A stretch of 64,000 nucleotides of DNA, from contig NC_091053.1 in the NCBI RefSeq assembly GCF_963966145.1, positions 9,858,001-9,922,000 on the forward strand, written 5' to 3'. Under the pieces are notes generated by a model. It searched no databases. It was not told where the DNA came from and saw nothing but the letters and a program-made list of their open reading frames with translations. The DNA comes from Tenebrio molitor (Eukaryota; Arthropoda; Insecta; Coleoptera; Tenebrionidae). The position numbers and the translations under genes were made by a program. How positions within the stretch are numbered: the first letter of the stretch is position 1; every line of letters begins with the position of its first letter. Below, one piece after another: positions 1 through 10,198 of the stretch.

Positions 1-36
1 ATTTTGCAATATCCACCCCCATTCCTGGGGTTCTAA

Positions 37-285
37 ATTATTCCCTACCCAAGTTTGAATACACTTGCAGGTGGAAGAGATGATAACTGCATCGGTTTGT
101 TGAGTCTTGTTGATTTGATGAATTGCGTATATCGAAAATTGTCAATATTGTATTCTGATTTTGGAGCATTATACATTTCTAAAAAGACACGTACCCCATT
201 TTCAAAAATGTTTCTAGAGGACAGTTTTCTTGCTGAAATACTTGAGGTGATTGATCCAAATTGGAATGTTTTTCAAACATTTTAA
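37..285 (+). CDS. Unrecognised ORF fragment
   Basis: An open frame runs from just after a stop at 34-36 to TAA at 283-285. It has no ATG start and its 5' side lies at the window edge, so it may be the 3' end of a longer gene. The peptide is not low complexity and contains the string SKKTRTPFSK. I do not recognise the family. An exon or C-terminal piece of a transposable-element protein is possible given the surroundings, but nothing in the sequence shows a function. Confidence 0.25.
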   Translation: MIPYPSLNTLAGGRDDNCIGLLSLVDLMNCVYRKLSILYSDFGALYISKKTRTPFSKMFLEDSFLAEILEVIDPNWNVFQTF

Positions 286-873
286 TAATTGATAGTAATA
301 TACCTAGGTATTCCCGAGTTTACAAATTTCAAAGAAAAAATACTTAATTTCTTTCCTACTTAAAATATAATTATGATACATAATATAATATAAAATATAA
401 TTAAAATGTACCTATTTAATATTAATATAAATTAAGTACCTAAATATTATTAAAAGGATGTCTGATTTTTATGAATAATACATAGGTATCTATTAATATA
501 ATACCTATATTAATTAGTAAATAATTAAGGTTTCTTCATAATTAAGTATAATATTTTTAGTAAGTAATTAACTTTATAAATCGTACAATGTATTGGAGTT
601 CATAGTTGACCTAGCGTTATCATCATACATACATACGGCTTAACGCTCCCCACTCTTGGCGCTCTATCTCAAGAACGGTTAAATTCATCAAATATTCCTT
701 AAGACCAAATTTGTAGAGAATTCTATGCTCTACAACTTTTGTAATAACTCTAAATGTCATTTAGAGCAAGGAAAACGAGACATTTACAAAAAACCGATTT
801 TTGCGACCTTTGACCTTCAATATCTTGACTCGCGTACACGAGATTCTATGAGACTTTTGAGCCAACTTATAAA
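286..873. other. Non-coding A+T-rich stretch
   Basis: I see no supportable gene. Bases 300-580 are dominated by short A/T runs. From about 600 the composition becomes more balanced and leads into the transposase relic that follows. Short open frames here (for example 725-982) overlap in different frames and match nothing. Confidence 0.5.
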
Positions 874-1905
874 ATGTCGAAACAAAGATTTATACAAGTT
901 TGTAGCTTATTATCTTTCATTCCGAGGTTTACCCCTTTTCTCGCCTTATTTGACTGGACTACAACTACCAAGAGCCTTTTAAAGACAAGAGGCTTTGATG
1001 TTAAATGTGGTATAGACACATTTAGGCTGTTTTTGAGGAGTACTGGTTTTTCTTACAAAATTATCTACCAAAGAGCTGCCATTATGGAGAGTCCTCGCCT
1101 GAAGCGTGTTAGAGTTGAATACATTCAGCAAATAAGAAAATAATGCTAAAAAAAGACCAAACATTTTCTTAGATGAAACGTGGTATGACACCCATGACGT
1201 TGCGAAAGGCATTAAGGATGGCTCTAGCAATTGTGTTTTAAACATTCCCCCGAGTCGTGGAAAAAGAATTATTGTTCTTCATGCGAGGAATGAAAATGGA
1301 TGGATTCCTGGAGCACTCCTTTTATCTGCGAAAAACATCACATCAATTCCTTCGCAGATTATCACCAGGAAATGGACGGCGCGTTCTTCGAAACTTGGTT
1401 TCAGCACCACGTATTGCCTAATGTTCCACGTAATTCTGTGATTGTCATGGATAATGCAAGATATCATTCAAGATAAATATAGAAGAAACCAAATCAGAAC
1501 ACAAAAAAGAAGATATTTTTAATTACATGCGTGCCAACCAAATCGAAGTTCCTGTCGGAAAAGCAACCAAGAAAGAGTTAATTGAAGTCATTAATCAAAG
1601 TGCCAATATTTCGATGAAATATGTGTTAGACGCAAGTGCAGAAAGGAATGGTCACACGGTTTTGCAATTGCCACCATAGTAGAGTACCTACCTTAAAGAG
1701 GACAATGCGGAGACACAATACATGGGCCAATTTAAGTGCAGGAGTGTTGGATTTAATAAGAAATGAAGTCCAAAATGTTAAATGTGTAAGACACGTTATT
1801 GAAGTAGAAAATCATTATGTGTCACCCAATATCAAAGACTTTATTATTACGTTAGATACTGACAGTGAGCTTGATTCGGAAAGAGAGGAAGATGACTTGC
1901 AATAG
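874..1905 (+). pseudogene. IS630/Tc1-type DDE transposase relic
   Basis: Pieces of one transposase can be read in several frames. The end of the DNA-binding region lies about 1020-1140. The first catalytic aspartate is in FLDETW (about 1163). A glycine-rich beta-strand region follows (about 1250-1320). The second aspartate is in VMDNARYHS (about 1443-1470), and a C-terminal part (about 1530-1905) ends with an acidic tail. A stop interrupts the region just after HTVLQLPP, where the third acidic residue would be expected. The arrangement matches a DDE protein widespread in insects. Several frameshifts and stops make it non-functional, and the N-terminus is missing or unrecognisable. No terminal repeats were found. 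Confidence 0.65.
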
Positions 1906-1935
1906 TATTGTATATTTCGTAATAGTATATTGTAT

Positions 1936-2042
1936 ATCAAGAGTTGAAAATGAAAGATTTCACACGAGTTTGCAGAATTGAGCCACAAGCCGTAGGCGCG
2001 TGGCTTAAGCAAACGAGTGTGAAATCGAATTTTCAACACGTG
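1936..2042. repeat. Foldback hairpin with nested core
   Basis: Left arm GATTTCACACGAGTTTGC pairs with right arm GCAAACGAGTGTGAAATC. Outer bases GTTGAAAAT and ATTTTCAAC extend the stem. The loop holds a second hairpin, GCCACAAGCC against GGCGCGTGGC. From here to 2456 no gene is visible. Confidence 0.75.
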
Positions 2043-2456
2043 GTATACACGATATTTTTCCGACGACCACAAAAAAAAACCGCTAATATTCGGCATCCCT
2101 TCAAACTTCAAATATTATTCGACAGAGCTGCGGACAAAATAATTATGCCGTTGCGCGGAGATAGACATCGTTAATCATCGGCCCGTGTAGAATATAAAAA
2201 CACACAGCTGTCGGCCAATCAGATTTCTCAAATTTTTCATTGTACACGGTTAGGCTGTTCGTTCGTGTTCGTGTTGAAATCGTTTGCAATTTTAAATTTT
2301 CACTAAGGAAAAACCGGGTGAAATGTGCCATATTTCACAGTGGTCGTCTGAAAAAAAATATAATTTCGTCGGTACGTACTTGTTTTGAGGTCCGCCCTGG
2401 AATTCACAATAGAGAATTCCTTGAAGCATGATTTATGGTTGGGCTTGCCGCCTACT

Positions 2457-5316
2457 TAGGGAATACAAATTCGGGATCCCGGGATCCCGGACCAGTATTT
2501 GGTCCCAAAAATCCCGGGATTGGAGATCATTAATCCCGGGATTTTCGGGATTGGCATAGATATTAAATAGGCACAAATACATGGTGTTGGTACATTTAAT
2601 ATATAATGCTATACACTTTAAAACGCTAATGAAGGATAAAAGGAAATATTTTGTTCGTGACTGTACCTGTTACCGTGCTACCATTATGTGTGCTTGCACA
2701 TACCTACAAGTTTAAACGAATTTGTCCGTCTCAACAACACGTTCTGTGAACAACACTCTCAACTTGTCACTGTACTGACACTGTGTTAGTTTAGTCAGAC
2801 TTCTTGGATACTTTACCATCATTGTGACGTGATAGTTGTGTGCAAGTTCAAGATTAAGGAGACTTGTACCAAGCCCAAGTAAGTACACATTTACCACCAC
2901 CACTGTCAGTTTTTCATACGATTGTATTGTTACAGTACATTGAAATTGCACACGCTTCTATACCAATAACTGTCGTCTCGAGACAGTGTTTTTATTAAAC
3001 ATAAAAAAGACGCAAATACCTCTTCGGTGTGGAGCCATTTTTTAGTGGCTAAAGATGGAAAATCCGCGCAATGCAAGCGATGTTCATCTGTGCTGAAGAC
3101 TTTAGGAGGATCAACCAAAGGATTACATACACATTTATCAACTAAACATCATATAAAACAAAACCAACCATCTACTTCTACTAGTCAAGAGTGCGGAGAA
3201 GAAAACATAAAACCTCCAGCAAAACGAAAGTTACCAGATTATTTTACAGCACTGGATGGTTTGCCATTCAGTGTGTTCGTTACTTCCAATGATTTACGAA
3301 AATTACTCTTGGCCAAAGGATACTCGGATTTGCCGAAATCCGCGTCGACAATACGAAGTCGTGTGTTGAATTACTGTCAGAAGATTAAAAATGAAGTAAA
3401 AACCGAATTAAAACAGCTGAAAATGGCAGGTGAGCGTTTTAGTTTAACTTTTGACGAATGGACATCCACGTCTAATAAGCGATACATGAATATTAACATT
3501 CATGTTGCGAAAAAATTTTGGAGCTTAGGCTTGATTCGCATTAATGTATCAATGACTGCTGAGAATTGTATTCGCATATTAAAAGAACGCCTTGAGCAGT
3601 TTGATGTTTCATTGGAAACCGATGTTGTGGCTATTGTAACTGATGGACCAAATATAATGTTAAAAGTAGGTAAACTAATTGCCGCGGAACACCAAGTTTG
3701 CTTCGCCCACGGTATTCATTTAGCTGTGTGCGATGTACTTTATAATAAAAAGAACTTAGATGAATCTAAAAATGAATCGGCTATTGCAAGCTTAGATGAC
3801 GATGATGAAGCTGATGAAAATGATGAAGATGTAGATTGTCACGAGTCGGGTTTAATTATAGAAACTGATCAAAACGTGCCAGATTTAACAAATGACCAGA
3901 ATATTAATGAAGTTATTAAAAAAGTTCGCAAAGTCGTGTTATATTTTAAAAGATCGCCGACGAAAAATGACACCGTATTTCAAAAATATGTTAAATCAGA
4001 ACATGGGAAAGAACTTTCTCTTCTGCTTGATTGCAAAACAAGATGGAATAGTCTGCTTACTATGCTTGAACGCTTTGCACTTTTGAAAGCTAGCATTCAA
4101 AAGGCTTTAATAGATCTCAATCATCCAGTACGATTAGAAGATTCCGATTTTGATTTAATTAATGAGATAATTCATGTACTCGTCCCAGTCAAATTAACGG
4201 TAGACGCACTTGGCCGTAGAGATGCCAATTTGTGCACAGCTGACGCTGCTTTGAAATTTCTTTTTAAACAATTGAATGAAAAAAAAATAATACTCGCCAA
4301 TAAAATGAAGACCTCTTTATTAGACCGTTTAAAGCAACGACGTCGTATGGAGTTATCTGGAGTTTTAAACTATCTGCAGAGTCCTCGAACAAATGACGAA
4401 GGACTTACACTTGAAATTAGAAACTTTTTTTCTAACCCTAATGACAATATGATTCGAAGCCAAATAATATCGCTAATCCAAAGAGTTAGTGCTTCTACCA
4501 CCAACAAATACGATGACGAGGAAGAGGAAGAAGCAGAAGAGGAAGCAGAAGAGGAAGAAGATAAAGAAATAGAAAGTGGCCAACTCAGTTTAACATTGGA
4601 AGAAAAGCTTGAAGCTGAAATCAAGAGAAGTATGCAAAACTTAGAACCTCAGACACGAAGCCATGGAAAGACTGATTTAATGAAAACCATTAAAAAAGAG
4701 ATTAATCTTTTAGAGACCGGTACTCGCGGATATCACCTAGAACTTGCGTACAAATATCTAATGTCCATTCCTCCAACTAGCATTGAACCAGAGCGTGCAT
4801 TTTCTGCAGCTGCGTACATTGGGAATAAATTGCGGACCAGACTTGGAGATGATACATTGAATGCATTATTATTTCTGCGTTCCTATTTTAGAAATTTAAA
4901 ATAATTCCAAAATTTATACATTTTTAATGTTTAGTTTCTTTATTGTTCTCTAAGTATATTTGTTTGTGTTTAATTCTTAGTCTTATAGCTGTTTTTATGC
5001 CAAAGATTTAATAAGTTAACTAATTCTATACCGTTTTGTTTACTATGAATGTTGTTAACTATTGCATACAACATACAACATACAACTGAATACTTGTTGA
5101 AGCAATTGAAGTGTATGTGTGTATGTTTAATGTTTTATGATTAAAGAGTTTAAAAAGCCCAATACCAAATAAAACTAATAAAAAGTTAAATAAAAATCAT
5201 CTTTAAAATGTATTACTGCCTTCGAAATTTCTAGGTGAATCCCGGGATCCCGGGATTAACTGCGACAAATCCCGAAATCCCGGGATTCCAAAAAACGTTC
5301 GGGATTGTATTCCCTA
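2457..5316. mobile_element. hAT element 1
   Basis: Terminal inverted repeats begin TAGGGAATACAA at the left and end with the complement (TTGTATTCCCTA) at the right. Just inside each end lie several copies of the palindrome ATCCCGGGAT (about 2469-2545 and 5236-5307), which look like transposase-binding repeats. One long transposase frame fills the centre. The 8 bases outside each end (CGCCTACT and GTTTCGGA) do not match, so no target duplication can be shown. Recombination or another event after insertion may have replaced one flank. Confidence 0.75.
3027..4904 (+). CDS. hAT transposase with BED zinc finger
   Basis: Cut-and-paste DNA transposase of the hAT superfamily, 625 codons and uninterrupted. 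An N-terminal BED finger comes first (VWSHF, CKRC, then HTHLSTKHH). The catalytic-domain motifs follow: FDEWTS, VTDGPN, CFAHGIHL and CKTRWNSLL. An acidic insertion lies near residues 250-290 and a Glu-rich stretch near residues 495-515. The C-terminal dimerisation region has IEPERAFS. The frame opens after a stop at 2967-2969 but has no ATG before the BED finger; position 3027 is GTG. The true start is therefore either in an unseen upstream exon or lost. TIRs flank the gene (2457-5316). Confidence 0.8.
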   Translation: MWSHFLVAKDGKSAQCKRCSSVLKTLGGSTKGLHTHLSTKHHIKQNQPSTSTSQECGEENIKPPAKRKLPDYFTALDGLPFSVFVTSNDLRKLLLAKGYSDLPKSASTIRSRVLNYCQKIKNEVKTELKQLKMAGERFSLTFDEWTSTSNKRYMNINIHVAKKFWSLGLIRINVSMTAENCIRILKERLEQFDVSLETDVVAIVTDGPNIMLKVGKLIAAEHQVCFAHGIHLAVCDVLYNKKNLDESKNESAIASLDDDDEADENDEDVDCHESGLIIETDQNVPDLTNDQNINEVIKKVRKVVLYFKRSPTKNDTVFQKYVKSEHGKELSLLLDCKTRWNSLLTMLERFALLKASIQKALIDLNHPVRLEDSDFDLINEIIHVLVPVKLTVDALGRRDANLCTADAALKFLFKQLNEKKIILANKMKTSLLDRLKQRRRMELSGVLNYLQSPRTNDEGLTLEIRNFFSNPNDNMIRSQIISLIQRVSASTTNKYDDEEEEEAEEEAEEEEDKEIESGQLSLTLEEKLEAEIKRSMQNLEPQTRSHGKTDLMKTIKKEINLLETGTRGYHLELAYKYLMSIPPTSIEPERAFSAAAYIGNKLRTRLGDDTLNALLFLRSYFRNLK

Positions 5317-5317
5317 G

Positions 5318-5545
5318 TTTCGGACTGTTTGTTTTGTTATTAAATCAAATGGTTATTGTTGACAGTTTGTTGACAGACAAAAATTATTGCAGTCATGTTG
5401 TGTAGGAATAAAAATAATGTGTAAACCTTGGCGGCAAAGTGATTTTTCCAGGCTTCAAGAAGTGTCCAGGCTCGCTAAAGCTCGCCAGTACATTTCTTCT
5501 TTCAGCCTGGAAAAATGTCACTTTCCCGCCTAGGTCTACAATATG
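5318..5545 (+). repeat. Deletion derivative of a Crypton-like repeat, with palindromic 3' part
   Basis: Bases 5318-5385 are the reverse complement of about 43184-43255, upstream of a Crypton-like first exon. Bases 5375-5545 are the reverse complement of about 41619-41770. This copy therefore joins the two ends without the middle. The second part is a long hairpin (about 5427-5543) whose centre reads GGCTCGCTAAAGCTCGCC. It starts right after the hAT-1 end. Confidence 0.6.
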
Positions 5546-6124
5546 CTATTAAATCAATGAAGTACATTTGTTTCATAAAAAGTCCTTTTAAATTGAACTC
5601 TGCTTCTTTTTTCAACGATCCGATTCAAGATTCAAGAATACGTTCATAGTTCTAGGGTCCCTAAACAAAGTTCCAACCTAATAATCAGACATACGTAATT
5701 TTTTTCAAGGCACACTTTGATGACAGGTTTTTTGAATCACAGGTTACTACATCTCGTTTACTCACAGCACAAACTGATATCAGAAAATCATTGCATGAAT
5801 CAGTAACGTTAAATATTGTATTCTTTTTCAAGTGGGGGTACGATGGCTCTTCGTCTGAGCTGTACAAACAAAAATTTTTATTTGGAACAATCCGACGCCT
5901 TCATCCACACGTTCGACACTTGCAGAAAAAGAATGCGTAGAGAAACAAATTTCCGCTCTTACTTCCTCCAATTCAGTGGTTCATAAGACAGAAATATTGA
6001 AGTTCATTATCAGTTATGTTTGACAATGATAGACGGGAAGATCAGAAATGCAACAACAGAGACAAAATCAGCCCAAAGATGTTATGTATGTCAATTAACC
6101 TCTAAAGATTTTAACAACCTGGAA

Positions 6125-6476
6125 TAGTTATTTACATAATTAGTGGGATAAAAGCAATATTACAGGACTCGAGTGTGAAGATTGCAGATGACGAGGGCGT
6201 TAGCCCCTGTAATATGTTTTAGCCCACGTTTTATGTACAAAATTTTATCTAAGACCGTCCCAAATTAAAAAAATAAATCTTATCTATTGATTTTCGCCAG
6301 TGAAATAATTGAGTTTCATTACCGCACTCAGTGGGATAAAAATTTACTTTTCCCACTGAGTGAGGTAATAAAACTCATTTATCCCACTGAGTGCGGTAAT
6401 GAAACTCATTACCATCTCACCTCATTAGTGAGACAAGTATCATTAATCCAACGGGATTAGATAAATACTTTGTAAC
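6125..6476 (+). repeat. TAGTTATTTA hairpin element, copy A
   Basis: Dispersed repeat of about 350 bp, shared with 18836-19212. It starts TAGTTATTTAC. A hairpin follows, with arm GTGGGATAAAAGCAATATTA pairing with TAATATGTTTTAGCCCAC (to about 6226). After TATGTACAAAATTTTATC comes an array built on CCCACTGAGTG (about 6325-6405), and the element ends near GGGATTAGATAAA. It interrupts the TE gene at 5640-7645. There are no obvious terminal inverted repeats. Confidence 0.75.
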
Positions 6477-6794
6477 AAACCCTGTATTCCCGAGAATTTG
6501 AATTTTGGAATAGCATCTTTGCAGGCGTGGATAAGTTTCATTGAGTGGATGTCGCATTTAGCTTATAAAGAAGATGAGAATCCCAATGGTAATTGGCAGG
6601 CTCGGTCAGATGAAGATAAAAAAAAGTATCAGCTCGCAAATCGAAAATTCAACAAGAATTTAAAAAAGCTCTAGGATTAAATATTGATGCTCCGAAACAA
6701 GGGTTTGGCAATACAAACCATGGAAATACAGCTCGACGTTTTTTTCGACCTATTTTTAACATCAAAAATATTAAACATTGAGGAACAATTTATA

Positions 6795-7179
6795 CAGGGT
6801 GTTTGAAAATTGCTAGTACAAAAAAATACCGGTAATTGGTGATGGTGAGTTAAGGTCATAGGCAAAAATTTTTTTTTGTAAAAGTCCTCTAGTTTTCGAG
6901 ATAAAAATTACTAAAAATTGGGTTAAAATTGTTAGTACCATTGTTAGTTGCCAAAATCTTGCAAAAAAATATTTATTTTTCATATTGTTGTATAGTCCTT
7001 CATTATCACGCTTGGTTACCAAGGTTTAAAAAATATTGCCCCGCCTGAGGCGTAAAATATGCTGGGATAGGGTTACTTTATCCCTTTTGTTTAAAAAAAT
7101 TAAAATTTGTTTTTTTGGATTTCTTAGGGCTTCTAGATGCCACAGTTTTTTTTTGTACTAGCAATTTTCAAACACCCTG
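6795..7179. mobile_element. MITE with CAGGGTGTTTG ends
   Basis: Perfect or near-perfect inverted ends: CAGGGTGTTTGAAAATTGCT at the left and its complement at the right, flanked by TA (6793-6794, 7180-7181). The 385-bp interior has no coding potential. The ends and TA flank fit the Tc1/mariner superfamily. It is inserted in the TE gene at 5640-7645. Confidence 0.8.
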
Positions 7180-7645
7180 TATTTAGTTGCAAAGTAATTT
7201 TGCAACCTATGTCGTGTGGTTTTGCGGTCAATATCGAAAACTTTAAAATATATTGCTTAAACATGGCCAAAAAATACGTAGAGCTGTATTCCTGGTACCC
7301 CATACCAACATCGATACACATTGTGTTTAATTCACGGGGCAAAAATCATAGAAAGGGCACCATTACCAATAGGTCAATTATCCATGGATGCTGAAGAAGC
7401 AAGGAATAAAGACATACGTCGGTATCGCGAACATTTTTCACGAAAATGTTTTCCATCGGATTTTCGGATTTTCGGATCCGATTATCTCAAATTTTGAAAA
7501 GCTGAAGTTGACAGATAGCAAACCATTGCCTGCCGAAGCAATGAACCTATTACTTCCGGTAGGAAATTCGGATATAACCACGATTGCGTTTGAAATTACA
7601 AATACGGAGCCATGCGACGACGATGATTATGATTTTAACATATAA

Positions 7646-8255
7646 TTACTATAATTATTATTGTATGAAGCTACAGAAATATAAATGTTAAGTTAAACTT
7701 TGGTTTGTATTTATTAAAATAAATAACTTTCATAAAAAAGTGTGAATTCTATTTATTCAGTATTAAATTAATTATTATCAGCAACCCTAATAACCTAATA
7801 TTCCAACATTTTGTATCTATATCTTGATTTTATTCAAAAAAGGTCCCCCATTTTGAATTTGATGAAACTGATATTAGATTCGAAATCAGCGACCCCCGAA
7901 ATCATGATATTCCAAACTTTCATACTCCTTTCTTAATTTTTTTCAAAAAAGGTCCGCCATTTTGTGTCCGCCATCTTGAATTTCATGAAACTGACATCAA
8001 ATTCGTAATCAGCGACCCCTAAAATCTCATAGCACTCGATTTCAGAGAGATACACTGATTTCTTGTAGTTTTGACTTGCTAAATCGGCCGTGCGCCGCAC
8101 AGTGGGCTGAAAGAAACGCCGAAAAGCTGGCCATAATACGAAGAAATTTATCAATTTCTGTGAAAATGTGTATACAGTGAGCGGCAAAAGTATGGAATAA
8201 ATTCCTTAAAAATTAAACAATTTTTTTTTCAAAAAAATCTTTGGACAGGTCAATT
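7646..8255. repeat. Non-coding stretch with a tandem duplication
   Basis: Two head-to-tail copies of about 115 bp lie at roughly 7800-7915 and 7916-8035. Each carries CAAAAAAGGTC, a 'CCATTTTG...GAATTT' block and ATCAGCGACCCC. At 8175 a Tc1-like end (CAGTGAGCGGCAAAAGTATG after TA) is visible without a partner. No gene is seen. Confidence 0.55.
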
Positions 8256-8610
8256 TTAGTATGGATCGTATGCATCATTGTCATCATCACTATCAACATT
8301 TACTCGTACATCGAAATGAGAGCATGCTGCTGCAATTAAAAGTGAGTCTACCACTCTAGCAGCTCTGTTGTGTGTAGGGACGATTATTGTAAGTTTTTCG
8401 CAGGAAGTAGAAATGATTGGATCCCATGATATTAATAATCTACGGAAAACCACTTCGATGCTTTTTTTTGCGATCACATTTTCTTGTAAAATCTTCGCGG
8501 AATCTTGTAATATTCTTATTTCACAACTCTTGAGCTTCTTCGGACATTTGTCCAGTAGGATGCATCAAGGATTGTACACTTTGATGGCAGATCGAAAATT
8601 TACGTATTTA
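8256..8610 (-). pseudogene. C-terminal scrap related to the TE gene at 5640-7645
   Basis: On the minus strand the blocks GQMSEEAQE (about 8560-8535), RRLLISWDPIIS (about 8441-8406) and VDSLLIAAACSHFD (about 8354-8313) precede an Asp-rich tail. They follow the same order as the C-terminus of the degenerate gene at 5640-7645 (a GQ..EEA block, SDPIIS, then a leucine-rich block). This is a diverged relic in the opposite orientation with frameshifts upstream. Confidence 0.45.
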
Positions 8611-8639
8611 ACAAAAAAATTAGGGGAGACTGGGATATA

Positions 8640-9450
8640 ATGATTCCACGAGGTCAAATGATCCCCCGAGATTTTCAAAAACGAACTTATACAACATGTC
8701 CTAGACTTAGGAACAAGAATGTATGGTCTTACTACGATATATCTTAGACGAATAGCACTCCAGTTGGCAGAAAAAAATAATATTGCTCACAAATTTTCTC
8801 AAACGAAGCAAATTGCAGGGGTTGATTGGCTACAAGGATTCCGGAAAAGGCATCCACAAATTACACTACGAACACCAAAAGCAACCTCGGCGATACGTGC
8901 AAGAGGCTTCAATAAAACCGTAGTGTCAAATTTTTTTAATCTACTGAGGGGTGTTTTAGAAAAATACACTTTTCCGCCTCATAGAATTTTTAACATAGAC
9001 GAAACTTCCCTGTCTACTGTTCCTGGAAGAAATTCTAAAATTTTTGCAAAGAGAGGGCGAAAACAAGTTGCTAATGTAACTTCAGCAGAAAGGGGAGTTA
9101 CAACAACTGCTGTAATTTGTATATCAGCTGGAGGAGTTTTCCTACCTCCAATGCTAATTTTTAATAGAAAACTAAAAGAAGCCACTATTTTTGCGTGTAA
9201 TGAAACTGGCTGGATGAAATTAGGTTTATTTGAAGAATGGTTTAATCGCTTTTTAAATTTTACAAAACCGTCACCGGAAGATCCTGCTTTGTTAATTTTA
9301 GACAGGCACTTGTCGCATACTAAAAATCTCAATGTTATGTTAAAAGCTAAGGACAATAACGTTGGCATATTATGTCTTCCCCCATAAACTGCAGCCGCTA
9401 AAGTGGGTCTATCGATATTTTGAAATGACTTTTTAAACACTAGTTAACAT
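8640..9450 (+). pseudogene. pogo/Tigger-type transposase relic (CENP-B-like)
   Basis: A 222-codon frame (8719-9387) contains the end of a CENP-B-type DNA-binding region (GVDWLQGFRKRHP, about 8818). It continues with a DDE_1 catalytic domain: first aspartate in FNIDETS (about 8991), second in LILDRHLSH (about 9295, usually DGHxSH), then CLPP. After CLPP a stop at 9385-9387 and a frameshift break the protein; a continuing block with LQPL is readable in the next frame. The N-terminal helix-turn-helix is mostly lost. The replacement of Gly by Arg after the second aspartate is a further oddity. No convincing TIRs were found. Confidence 0.75.
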
Positions 9451-10110
9451 TTTGCGTCGTTTATGATGATCTCATTACTAGGGGATTATTTACCTACCCT
9501 GTAACAAAAACTCTCGATGGTACCTGCGGATTATTGAGGATCGGTTACTCACTACTTTTACGACAATCTTTGTTAGCCGGCAATAAACCACTGAAGGAAG
9601 CAAAAGGTCGTTTTAAAATATCGATAGACGCACTTTAGACGTTGGGGTAATGTTTCCGCTAAGCAGGTACAGCCGCCTGCAAAAGAATCGGGTCGACCCT
9701 CTGCAAGGAAATAATCACCAATTCATATTTCGACAAAGGGACCTGACCACTGTCATAAACTCATAAATCTAATCTCCAACATTTTCAGACAGTTCTATAT
9801 ACGAGGACAGTACCATTAGTTTTTGTCCTTTATTTAAACGGTGTTGACTGACAAATGAAAAACTGTAGAGTTTTTATTGTGCATTTCAACGTTTAATGAC
9901 GAATATAATTCGGTTGCATTTTTTTAAGATTGTTTTACAATGACGTTTATTGGTTAAAAAATCGTATGATTACGAATAGCAAATAAACAAAAATAAATAC
10001 GCTAAAAAGATGTTCACTCCAAAGTGAGTAGATTTATTATCGAAAAAAATTTCCAGTAATTAATCACAAGGGCTGATTCGATAAGAAAATCGCACGACAC
10101 AAAGAACCTT
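9451..10110. other. Non-coding stretch
   Basis: I see no gene, repeat pair or terminal repeat that can be supported here. Composition is A+T-rich with short unrelated open frames. Confidence 0.5.
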
Positions 10111-10198
10111 GAAGTTACCATGACCAACTTCATTAAACTATGTTATGGCCATCCCAAATGTCGAAAAAAAGTAAACCAAATGACAAGTCAATGATGGA

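Larger units (their letters stand above)
5640..7645 (+). pseudogene. Degenerate uncharacterised insect TE gene, split by two insertions
   Basis: Scattered frames form one ancestral protein of a type I know only as an unnamed TE-associated protein in insect genomes. Readable blocks are KWGYDGSS (about 5833), RCYVCQLTSKDFNN (about 6071-6113), FGIASLQAWISFIEWM (about 6503-6550), KQGFGNTNHGNTARRFF (about 6696-6748) and SMDAEEARNKDIRRYREHFS (about 7383-7441). The C-terminal block SDPIISNFEKLKL, with an acidic tail, ends at TAA 7643-7645. A hairpin repeat (6125-6476) and a MITE (6795-7179) are inserted between blocks, and the reading is otherwise broken by frameshifts and stops. The CxxC block may bind zinc. 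Its enzymatic role is unknown to me. A related scrap lies at 8256-8610. Confidence 0.5.

Noticed and set aside
4370..4624. 84-codon minus-strand frame rich in Ser
   Set aside because: It is the antisense of the Glu-rich stretch of the hAT-1 transposase.
2457..5316. 8-bp target duplication of hAT-1
   Set aside because: CGCCTACT and GTTTCGGA do not match at any position, so no duplication is claimed.
8979..9440. 153-codon minus-strand frame
   Set aside because: It lies antisense to the pogo catalytic domain, whose motifs are on the plus strand.
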